Assembly (NCBI GenBank): GCA_021781075.1
Contig: JAJXXN010000284.1
Coordinates: 1 to 6,508, forward strand
Direction of reading: 5' to 3'
DNA length: 6,508 nucleotides
From: Acidobacteriota bacterium
GTDB lineage: Bacteria > Acidobacteriota > Terriglobia > Terriglobales > Acidobacteriaceae
The notes beneath the pieces are model-generated. The model saw nothing but the letters and a program-made list of their open reading frames with translations, did not search any database and was not told the DNA's origin. Both the position numbers and the translations under genes were made by a program. Positions 1 through 5,609 of the stretch are shown piece after piece. Numbering within the stretch: position 1 is the first letter of the stretch; the number at the start of each line of letters is the position of its first letter.

Positions 1-27
1 CAGTGTGGTGCGTTGTATCAGTTTCAT
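1..27 (-). CDS. Possible 5' end of a leftward gene (partial, WGR-domain-like start)
   Basis: Reading leftward from an ATG at 27, nine codons (MKLIQRTTL) stay open to the window edge. A second in-frame ATG lies at 45, and a GGAG at 43-40 could serve as ribosome binding site for the ATG at 27, though its 12-nt spacing is long. From memory of the family, bacterial WGR-domain proteins often begin with a very similar stretch (MKL-x-R-x-T-x-L followed by a tyrosine- and glycine-containing strand). That is the only hint of identity. Nine residues cannot establish a family, so both the existence and the product of this gene are tentative. If real, it is divergent from topA and shares the 28-553 spacer with it. 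Confidence 0.3.
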
Positions 28-340
28 GCGAGCAGGTTTCTCCATTGGTTTTGTGAGTGGATTGCAAAGTTGCCTTGCGGAGAAGGCGTAAGGCCAGATA
101 CGCTGGCGCTCTAGGTTATAAAAACCCGATTGTGTGACAAAGTTGCTGCCCCAACAGGAAGATAATCATCAATGGGTTAAGCGTCAAGGGTTTAAATTTC
201 CATTTGCGGGTGAGCGGAATGGCGCGGACGGCAGGGGGCAGGCGCGCAAAAAAATGCCTGCGTTGAAAATGCCGTTTGATGGATGGTGCAAATCAATGAA
301 ATAAAAAGACATAACGGACGACACTGAGAAGTTGGCTGCG

Positions 341-381
341 GGAATTCTTGGACTTGACAGGAATTCTTCTGGTAGTAATGA
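341..381 (+). promoter_or_regulatory. Candidate -35 box flanked by a 9-bp direct repeat
   Basis: A perfect TTGACA lies at 354-359 between two exact copies of GGAATTCTT (341-349 and 360-368). The copies start 19 bp apart, close to two helical turns. The downstream -10 is poor: AGTAAT at 374-379 leaves only 14 bp of spacer, and TAATGA at 376-381 has the right 16 bp but matches badly. It could be an activator- or repressor-controlled promoter for topA with a leader of about 170 nt, or the match may be chance. Confidence 0.25.
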
Positions 382-489
382 ACAGGTATCCCGTGGTAGT
401 GTGCTGTTTTTGAGGCAGTCGCGGGTGCGCCGGATTTGACGCATGGCGGTTGGTGTGTTCATCCTGTCATTCAAACGTCGGAAAAAATC

Positions 490-522
490 CTTCGCCACCG
501 GAATCCGGAAGCAGGGGCGAAG
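490..522 (+). promoter_or_regulatory. Nested inverted repeat in the topA leader
   Basis: CTTCGCC at 490-496 pairs perfectly with GGCGAAG at 516-522. Inside the loop sits a second palindrome, CCGGA-A-TCCGG, at 498-508. The structure ends 31 nt before the topA start codon and just ahead of its AGGGA ribosome binding site (538-542). It lacks a following U-run, so it is not an intrinsic terminator. It could be an operator or an mRNA leader hairpin, but no known family of element is recognised. Confidence 0.35.
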
Positions 523-553
523 AGTCTAAAAGTTTTCAGGGAAGCAGAAAAAG

Positions 554-3391
554 ATGGGTAAATCATTGGTGATCGTCGAGTCGCCCGCCAAGGCCAAGAC
601 GATTGAAAAATATCTGGGCAAGGGCTTCGATGTGCTGGCCTCGGTGGGCCATATCATGGACCTGCCCAAAAACGAGCTGGGTGTTGAACTGGAGAAGCGC
701 ACCTTTGAGCCGAAGCTCGTTGTATCGCCGGGCAAGGAAAAAGTGGTTGCGCAGTTGAAGAAGGCCGCGGCGAAGGCGGAGAAGATATTTTTGGCGCCCG
801 ACCCTGACCGCGAAGGAGAGGCGATCGCCGCGCACCTGGCGATGCAGCTCGGCACCAATGCCACGGAGCGGAAAAAGATACAGCGCGTGACCTTCAACGA
901 GATCACGAAGAAGGCGGTGCAGGAGGCATTTGACCACGCCCGCGACCTGGACGAGCACCTGGTGGATGCGCAGCAGACGCGGCGCGTGCTGGACCGCCTG
1001 GTGGGCTACCAGATTTCTCCGCTGTTGTGGGACAAAGTGCGGCGTGGGCTTTCGGCGGGGCGTGTCCAGACGGTCGCGGTGCGTTTGATTGTGGAGCGGG
1101 AGCGGGAGATTGGCGCCTTTGTGCCGGTGGAGTATTGGACGATCGACGCCATCCTGCAGTTCGAGCGCGAGGGAGCGTCCGCGCCCTCCTTATTGACAAC
1201 AAAATTCGTTGGGATTGACGGTGAACGTGCCAGCGTGAAAACCGTGGGCCAGCCCTCGATGCCGGATGCGACAAGCGCGAGGCAGGTGGTGGAGGGCTCC
1301 AAACAGGGCAAATGGGCGGTGAAATCCTTTGAGAAGAAGGACCGGAAGAAATTTCCCCTGCCGCCCTTCACCACCAGCTCGCTGCAGCAGCAGGCGTCGT
1401 CGCGCTTGAGCTTCAATGTGCGGCGCACCATGGGCGTGGCGCAAAGGTTGTACGAGGGCATCGACGTGGGTGCGGAAGGAACCGTCGGCTTGATCACGTA
1501 CATGCGTACGGATTCGCCGCGCGTTTCGCCGGACGCGATTGCGAATGTGCGGGAGTGGGTGGGGAAGAATTTTGACCGTCGCTACCTGCCGGAGTCGCCG
1601 AACGCGTACAAGGGGAAGAAAAGCGCGCAGGACGCGCACGAGGCGATCCGCCCGACCGATGTCAACCGCACGCCGGAGAGCATCCGCAAGTACCTGACGG
1701 ACGAACAATTCAAGCTGTACCAGTTGATCTGGAAGCGGTTTGTTGCCTCGCAGATGACCCCCGCGATCTATGACATGACGACGATCGAGATTGACGCGGT
1801 CAGCGACCGGGCCTACAACTACCGCACCACCGGCTCGGTGCTGAAGTTTGACGGTTTTTTGAAAATGTACGAGGCGGACGACGAGGAGGAGGACAGCCTC
1901 CCGGAATTTACGCAGGGCGCCAAGCTGCAACTGGCCTCTGAGGCGCAGTTGAAAAAAATGGCGGAGGAAGCGCGCGCCGGCAAGCTGGAGCAGGCGCGGA
2001 AGAAGCACCGCATGGAAGTGGCCAAGATTGAGGCGCGCAACGAGAAGGCGCAAAGCGAGGCGGACGAGCAACCGGTTCCTGAATTTGTCGAGCCCGTGAT
2101 TCCGCTTGAGGTGCGCGATGCGGTGCAGGCGGTGCAAAAGTTTACCGAGCCGCCGCCGCGCTTCAATGAAGCCTCGCTGGTGAAGGTGCTGGAAGAGAAG
2201 GGAATCGGCAGGCCGTCGACTTACGCGTCGATCATCAACACCATCCAGGACCGCGAGTACGTGACCAAGATCAGCGGGCGGTTTTACCCGACCGAGATCG
2301 GGATGGTGGTCTGCGACCTTCTGGTCAAGAACTTCCCCTACATCTTTGACGTTGCCTACACGGCAAAGCTCGAAGAGGAGCTGGACGACATCGAGGACGG
2401 CAAGGAGAAGTGGACGGACCTGCTCAAGGGCTTCTACAAGTATTTTGAGGAGGAGCTCAAGGATGCCGGCGAGCAGATGGAAAACATCAAGCGCATGGAG
2501 GAGCCGACGACGGAGAAGTGCGACCTGTGCGGCTCACCGCTGGTGTTGAAGTGGGGCAAATTCGGCAGCTTCTTCGCCTGCTCGGCGTACAACAAGAAGG
2601 ACAAGAACAGTTGCACTTTTACCAAGGAGAACACGGCCAACAAGCCGGACCTGAATATTCCCGAGGCGCAGGAGGCGAGCGAGCAGGAGGAGTACTGCGA
2701 AAACTGCGGGCGGGTGATGGTGCTCAGGCGCGGGCCCTTCGGGATGTTCATGAGCTGCCCTGGTTACAACGAGGATCCGCCATGCAAGACCTTCCGCAAG
2801 TTGAGCTCGAAGCAGCAGCAGAAGCAATCCCAACCCAAGCCTACGGGCGAGAAGTGCCCGGAATGCGGCAAGGACCTGGTGCTGCGGCAGGGCCAGTACG
2901 GGGAGTTTGTCAGTTGCTCCGGCTACCCGAAATGCAAGTACATCAAGCAGAACCTCATTGAGGGCCTGAAGTGCCCGAAGTGCGGCACGGGCGACATTGC
3001 GGAGCGCAAGGCGCGGCGCGGAAATTTGTTCTGGGGTTGCACCAATTACCCGAAGTGCGATTTCACCACGAACCTGAAGCCGGTGGCAACTGTTTGCCCG
3101 GAGTGCAAGAGCCCCTATCTGCTGGAGAAGACGCTCAAGAGCGGCGTCTACCTGATTTGCCCGAATAATAAAAAGCCGGGCGATGAGGAGTCGGCAAAGG
3201 CCCCGGCGAAAAAGGTGGCGAAGAAAGCCACTGCCAAGAAATCAACCAAGAAGGGCGCGGCGGTTGCGGAAGAGACTGCAGAGCCCAGTACGTGCAATTT
3301 CATTGAGCGCATAGGCGACGCGCCGCCGCCGCCGACAGCGGCCACGCATGGGCCGGTGGTGGAAAAGGAACACGAGGAACAGCACGCGTAA
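554..3391 (+). CDS. topA: DNA topoisomerase I (type IA, omega protein)
   Basis: TopA relaxes negatively supercoiled DNA in the nucleoid by cutting one strand through a 5'-phosphotyrosine link and passing the other through the gap. The TOPRIM domain (about residues 3-120) carries the catalytic Glu9 in VESPAKAKTI and the metal-binding D83-x-D85-x-E87 in DPDREGE. The active-site tyrosine is Tyr316 in TYMRTDS. Other family motifs are SAGRVQ near 167 and GIGRPSTYA near 550. The C-terminus holds four complete four-cysteine zinc ribbons (starting at Cys656, 715, 768 and 807) and a fifth with only three cysteines (848, 851, 869). A Lys/Ala-rich tail (about 881-903) and a Pro-rich, acidic end follow. 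The protein has 945 residues, longer than the 865 of E. coli TopA. The excess comes partly from a charged helical insertion at about 462-525. The ATG start gives the conserved KSLVIVESPAKA N-terminus and has AGGGA about 11 nt upstream. The next gene starts 18 bp after the stop. Confidence 0.98.
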   Translation: MGKSLVIVESPAKAKTIEKYLGKGFDVLASVGHIMDLPKNELGVELEKRTFEPKLVVSPGKEKVVAQLKKAAAKAEKIFLAPDPDREGEAIAAHLAMQLGTNATERKKIQRVTFNEITKKAVQEAFDHARDLDEHLVDAQQTRRVLDRLVGYQISPLLWDKVRRGLSAGRVQTVAVRLIVEREREIGAFVPVEYWTIDAILQFEREGASAPSLLTTKFVGIDGERASVKTVGQPSMPDATSARQVVEGSKQGKWAVKSFEKKDRKKFPLPPFTTSSLQQQASSRLSFNVRRTMGVAQRLYEGIDVGAEGTVGLITYMRTDSPRVSPDAIANVREWVGKNFDRRYLPESPNAYKGKKSAQDAHEAIRPTDVNRTPESIRKYLTDEQFKLYQLIWKRFVASQMTPAIYDMTTIEIDAVSDRAYNYRTTGSVLKFDGFLKMYEADDEEEDSLPEFTQGAKLQLASEAQLKKMAEEARAGKLEQARKKHRMEVAKIEARNEKAQSEADEQPVPEFVEPVIPLEVRDAVQAVQKFTEPPPRFNEASLVKVLEEKGIGRPSTYASIINTIQDREYVTKISGRFYPTEIGMVVCDLLVKNFPYIFDVAYTAKLEEELDDIEDGKEKWTDLLKGFYKYFEEELKDAGEQMENIKRMEEPTTEKCDLCGSPLVLKWGKFGSFFACSAYNKKDKNSCTFTKENTANKPDLNIPEAQEASEQEEYCENCGRVMVLRRGPFGMFMSCPGYNEDPPCKTFRKLSSKQQQKQSQPKPTGEKCPECGKDLVLRQGQYGEFVSCSGYPKCKYIKQNLIEGLKCPKCGTGDIAERKARRGNLFWGCTNYPKCDFTTNLKPVATVCPECKSPYLLEKTLKSGVYLICPNNKKPGDEESAKAPAKKVAKKATAKKSTKKGAAVAEETAEPSTCNFIERIGDAPPPPTAATHGPVVEKEHEEQHA

Positions 3392-3409
3392 CGAGGAGAG
3401 GGCACAACC

Positions 3410-3847
3410 ATGGACCCGTCACTGGCATCCCCGGCGGATGCGGCAACGATTTTGAAATTGTATGAGCTGAGAACGGAACCGGTGATGCGGCAGGCGCGTG
3501 CCTGGATGCTGAGTGAATTTTGGCCTGAGACGGCGGAGGAGTATTTTGCGCTGGCGGCCAACTTCAAGGACCCGCACAATGCATGGTTGCGCCAGGTGAC
3601 CACGTACTGGGAGATGGCGGCGGCATTGGTGCTGCATGGGGCGGTCTCGGCTGAGCTTTATCTGGACACAAACGGCGAGGGATTTTTTGTTCTGGCCAAG
3701 TTCGCGCACATCCTTGGCGAAATTCGCGCCAAGAACAAGGGCTTCCTGTTGCGCACTTCGCAGCTTGTGGAAAAGCACACCGTGGCCGCGGCCATCTATG
3801 AGCGCGCCCTGGCCGGGGTCCAGAACATGCGAGCGGCTAAAAAGTAA
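3410..3847 (+). CDS. Conserved-looking hypothetical protein downstream of topA
   Basis: This 145-residue protein is not recognised as a member of any named family. It starts 18 bp after the topA stop with a strong purine-rich ribosome binding site (AGGAGAGGG, 3394-3402), so co-transcription with topA is very likely. The sequence reads as mainly alpha-helical and soluble, with no signal peptide, cysteines or metal motif. Aromatic and charged residues are arranged as in a small helical bundle: a helix around residues 9-33, an FWPET turn followed by EEYFAL, an RQVTTYWEMAAALV segment near 61-74, and a final helical half ending in a basic RAAKK tail. Codon use resembles that of topA, so it is a native gene and not a shadow frame. 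I infer only a cytoplasmic role. A tie to DNA topology is suggested by position alone. Confidence 0.85.
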   Translation: MDPSLASPADAATILKLYELRTEPVMRQARAWMLSEFWPETAEEYFALAANFKDPHNAWLRQVTTYWEMAAALVLHGAVSAELYLDTNGEGFFVLAKFAHILGEIRAKNKGFLLRTSQLVEKHTVAAAIYERALAGVQNMRAAKK

Positions 3848-3950
3848 GGCTTGCGTTCAACGCCCCCCGGGGCGCATGATTGATGGGACGCTTTGACGCC
3901 GCTGGGCCATTCCCGGGGCGCATCCATATCCCAAGTGAGAAGACGGAACC
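3848..3950 (+). repeat. Intergenic 12-bp direct repeat and GC palindromes
   Basis: The gap before the DUF427 gene contains two exact copies of CCCGGGGCGCAT, at 3866-3877 and 3912-3923. The first copy overlaps a GC palindrome (CGCCCC-CC-GGGGCG, 3861-3874), which is immediately preceded by another palindrome, GCGTT-C-AACGC (3853-3863). No T-run follows, so an intrinsic terminator is not supported. The arrangement might be a protein-binding region or a transcript-processing structure between the two genes. Confidence 0.5.
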
Positions 3951-4235
3951 ATGGTCCGAGCAGTTTGGAACGGCAAAATCATCGCTGAAAGCAGCAAGGT
4001 GGAGAAGGTGGACGGCGCGGTTTATTTCCCGGAGTCCAGCCTGAAGCGGGAGTTCTTCCGCTCCAGTTCCACAACATCGACAGACCCGCGCAAGGGCTTG
4101 GCGCGCTATATGAGCCTGGTGGTGGATGGCCAGGACAATCCCGACGCCGCGTGGTACTATCCCGATCCCAAGCCGCTGGCCCGCAAATTGCGCGGCCATG
4201 TGGCCTTTTGGCGCGGTGTTGAAATCGAGGAATAG
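3951..4235 (+). CDS. DUF427 domain-containing protein
   Basis: This 94-residue protein fills one DUF427 domain (Pfam PF04248) and has the family's usual length. Recognisable landmarks in order are an AVWNGKIIAES beginning, the VDGAVYFPESSLKREFF strand-and-helix segment, KGLARYMSLVVDG in the middle, DAAWYYPDPKPLA, and the closing GHVAFWRGVEIEE. Family members are small single-domain beta-rich proteins of uncertain biochemical role, so no reaction can be assigned. As I recall the family, most members have a Cys-Pro-Trp before the central KG. Here the stretch is TSTDPRKG, so the cysteine and tryptophan are replaced. There is no signal peptide or membrane segment. The ATG has only a modest purine stretch (GAGAAGACGGA) in front of it. 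The gene lies 103 bp after the topA-linked gene and converges on the SET gene. Confidence 0.9.
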   Translation: MVRAVWNGKIIAESSKVEKVDGAVYFPESSLKREFFRSSSTTSTDPRKGLARYMSLVVDGQDNPDAAWYYPDPKPLARKLRGHVAFWRGVEIEE

Positions 4236-4294
4236 CGCAACCGGTTTTTGGCGCGGCCCGGCCACGCGGGTGGAATCCTGAACATGCCGCCGGT
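4236..4294. other. Short convergent spacer with repeats, no canonical terminator
   Basis: Between two genes that end facing each other, the sequence contains AACCGG at 4239-4244 and its inverse CCGGTT at 4290-4295. It also holds a second copy of TTTTGGCGCGG (4246-4256); the first copy is at 4206-4216, inside the end of the DUF427 gene. A GC-rich core at 4250-4270 could fold weakly. No hairpin followed by a T-run is seen on either strand. Confidence 0.4.
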
Positions 4295-4702
4295 TCAATC
4301 CAGTTGCGCGGCCAGCATGGTGCCGCGGCATTTTGCCGTGCGGCAGTTGCAACTTAAATCGTCGTTCTCCCCGTCATACAAACAGTAGTCGTAAGTGATC
4401 TCCTCGCCGGCGGCGATGTCGCGAATGGCCGTGATCCAGATGCGCCCGCGTGATTCCGAGCTTTCACAATTCGGGTCGCAACTGTGGTTGATGAACATGG
4501 CCATGGAGTGGCCGTCAATGACCCGGGTTCCGTCGCCCACGCCGAAGAGGTAGGTGATGGGCTTTTTATCATAAAGTTGGTCGGCGATTTTTTTGCTGAT
4601 GCGCGGGCCAAAATACTCGACAACGCGCTGCCCCTTGCGGATGGGCGTGGTGGTGTAACAACCGGCGGCATGGATGGAAGAGGAGCGTACGACGAGGGCC
4701 AT
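4295..4702 (-). CDS. SET domain-containing protein-lysine N-methyltransferase
   Basis: This small stand-alone SET protein should transfer methyl groups from S-adenosylmethionine to lysine side chains of an unknown protein. Counting from the ATG at 4702 it has 135 residues. The SET motifs appear in order: SSIHAAGCYTTTPIRKG (SAM-binding loop), VVEYFG, the signature INHSCDPNC near residues 71-79, and GEEITYDY near 99-106 with the catalytic-site tyrosines. A post-SET Cys-x-Cys-x4-Cys (CNCRTAKC) near 118-125 can bind zinc together with the signature cysteine. An in-frame ATG at 4744 would add 14 residues that do not look like SET sequence. I prefer 4702 because a candidate extended -10 (TGGTACGAT) covers the 4744 codon and neither start has a strong ribosome binding site. 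The SAM loop has alanine where the first glycine of GxG usually lies. There is no secretion signal, so a cytoplasmic target is most likely. Confidence 0.93.
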   Translation of the reverse strand: MALVVRSSSIHAAGCYTTTPIRKGQRVVEYFGPRISKKIADQLYDKKPITYLFGVGDGTRVIDGHSMAMFINHSCDPNCESSESRGRIWITAIRDIAAGEEITYDYCLYDGENDDLSCNCRTAKCRGTMLAAQLD

Positions 4703-4767
4703 GGGACTGTGTATGCTTTCTGTAGGGCGGGTCTCTGATGGCATCGTACCATTTTGAGGGAATTGTT
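4703..4767. promoter_or_regulatory. Divergent control region between SET and TPR genes
   Basis: Both neighbouring genes must start within or next to these 65 bases. On the minus strand an extended -10 element, TGG-TACGAT, ends at 4743 and would start SET transcription near 4736, about 34 nt before its ATG. On the plus strand TATGCT at 4712-4717 is a four-of-six -10 match, but its -35 is poor. GAGGG at 4756-4760 is a good ribosome binding site for the GTG at 4768. The promoter calls are by eye only. Confidence 0.35.
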
Positions 4768-5457
4768 GTGCGCAAATGTCCGGGAAAATTGATGCTGTTT
4801 TGGTTGGGGGTGCTGTTGCTTCTCCCGGCGGCGGGCGTTTGCCAGCAGCAGCCCGCGCAGCCGCCGCAGCAACAACAGCCCGCGGCCGAGGGGAACCCTT
4901 TTCCGGGAGAAGAGAACAACGCGCCGGTGCTGCCTGCCAATAACGCCGTCGTGCCGGTGGAGAGCGATGATCTTCTGGCCACCAGCCGGGTTGTTCCGGC
5001 GTTGGACACGGACCCGGTGCGCAGCCCGGAAAATTCTGAATTGATGACCAGCGAGCCGGAGGGCGTGGATGCGCTGGAAAGCTCGAGCCTGGCCGGGGTG
5101 GACGGAATGAATCCCGACGAGGACACCACGGAAAACCCGGCGCGGAAGCATGGGCGGGGGAAGAAAGGCCAGCCCGACGAGCCGGAACACCAGGAAACGG
5201 CCAAGGAAGACCTCAGCGTCGGATTTTTTTACCTCGACCAGCAGGATTGGAAGGGCGCACTATCGAGGTTTCAATCGGCAATGGTGCTGGACCCGGAAAA
5301 TCCCGATGTGTTTTTTGGCATGGCCGAGGCGGAGCTGCACATGGGCAGGCTTGCCGACGCGCGCGCGCATTATCAACGCGTCCTTGAGTATGACCCCGAC
5401 AGCAAACATGGAAAGCAGGCCAGGAAGGCGCTCAAGGAGATGGATGCTGCCAGGTGA
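4768..5457 (+). CDS. Exported tetratricopeptide repeat protein
   Basis: From the GTG at 4768 the protein has 229 residues. It opens with a textbook signal peptide: basic RKCPGK, a hydrophobic core LMLFWLGVLLLL, then PAAGVC before a Gln-rich stretch. The residues before Cys25 (AGV) do not match a normal lipobox, so cleavage by signal peptidase I is more likely than lipidation. Residues 26-40 are Gln/Pro-rich, and about 41-145 look disordered and acidic. The C-terminal part (about 148-213) holds two TPR units, LSVGFFYLDQQDWKGALSRF and VFFGMAEAELHMGRLADARA with the following helices, and ends in a charged helix. TPRs bind partner proteins, so a periplasmic or envelope scaffold is inferred. An upstream in-frame ATG (4738) would overlap the divergent SET frame, place ten residues before the signal peptide and lack a good ribosome site. 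GTG with GAGGG seven bases upstream is preferred. Confidence 0.88.
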   Translation: MRKCPGKLMLFWLGVLLLLPAAGVCQQQPAQPPQQQQPAAEGNPFPGEENNAPVLPANNAVVPVESDDLLATSRVVPALDTDPVRSPENSELMTSEPEGVDALESSSLAGVDGMNPDEDTTENPARKHGRGKKGQPDEPEHQETAKEDLSVGFFYLDQQDWKGALSRFQSAMVLDPENPDVFFGMAEAELHMGRLADARAHYQRVLEYDPDSKHGKQARKALKEMDAAR

Positions 5458-5471
5458 GCCGCGCCCGAGTT

Positions 5472-5501
5472 TCTTGCGCGCATCCACCGCAAGATTTATT
5501 T
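5472..5501 (+). terminator. Probable intrinsic terminator after the TPR gene
   Basis: TCTTGCG (5472-5478) and CGCAAGA (5488-5494) form a perfect 7-bp stem with a nine-base loop, followed by TTTATTT. It starts 15 bp after the TPR stop codon, where a terminator would be expected. The T-tract is interrupted by one A, so efficiency may be moderate. Confidence 0.55.
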
Positions 5502-5539
5502 CAGTCATCGAGTGGTTTGATACTATTCTTTAACAGAGA

Positions 5540-5582
5540 GGATCCCGCGTGGGTTCCCATGCTTTAAAAAGGAAGAACGGCC
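5540..5582 (+). promoter_or_regulatory. Leader hairpin and ribosome binding site of the DinB-like gene
   Basis: GGATCCC (5540-5546) and GGGTTCC (5551-5557) form a 7-bp stem with one T-T mismatch and a GCGT loop. Twelve bases later comes a strong ribosome binding site, AAGGAAG (5569-5575). That site stands seven bases before an in-frame ATT at 5583 but 34 bases before the GTG at 5610, which bears on where translation starts. Upstream, TACTAT (5521-5526) or TATTCT (5524-5529) may be a -10 box. No good -35 is seen. Confidence 0.4.
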
Positions 5583-5609
5583 ATTCCTGAGACCCACACG
5601 ATTCATCCG

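Larger units (their letters stand above)
28..553. other. Long intergenic region upstream of topA
   Basis: This stretch of about 525 bases holds no convincing protein gene. It is visibly richer in A and T than the flanking coding DNA and contains several A-runs. The longest open frame (leftward, 184-498) lacks family resemblance and has the composition of chance translation. Visible elements are a short GCCAG/CTGGC hairpin at 93-107, a TATAAC box on the minus strand at 120-115 that could be a -10 for the leftward gene, a GCAGGC/GCCTGC inverted repeat with an A-rich loop at 238-261, a 9-bp direct repeat around a TTGACA at 341-368, and a nested inverted repeat at 490-522. A 28-codon frame (443-529) sits just ahead of topA but has no clear ribosome binding site. 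I see no tRNA or known riboswitch signature. Confidence 0.7.

Noticed and set aside
93..107. GCCAG/CTGGC hairpin as a terminator
   Set aside because: The stem is only five base pairs and the T-run does not follow directly on either strand.
378..413. 11-codon frame (MNRYPVVVCCF) as a leader peptide
   Set aside because: No ribosome binding site and no linked attenuator hairpin. Very short frames are expected by chance.
184..498. Leftward 104-codon open frame upstream of topA
   Set aside because: No recognisable domain, composition like chance translation of AT-richer DNA, no ribosome binding site, and it overlaps the probable topA control region.
1190..2137. Leftward 315-codon open frame inside topA
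   Set aside because: It lies antisense to a certain gene, and its Arg/Leu/His-rich sequence is typical of a shadow frame in GC-rich coding DNA.
3853..3874. GC palindromes after the topA-linked gene as an intrinsic terminator
   Set aside because: The strongest stem leaves a two-base loop and is followed by CATGATTG, not a run of T.
4790..4845. TPR protein as a lipoprotein anchored at Cys25
   Set aside because: The residues before the cysteine are Ala-Gly-Val. Valine at -1 and no leucine at -3 do not fit the lipobox.
4354..5204. Leftward open frames of 278 and 211 codons spanning the SET and TPR genes
   Set aside because: They contradict the clear SET motifs and signal-peptide/TPR features in the other frames, and their low-complexity Arg/Pro/Ser content marks them as shadows.
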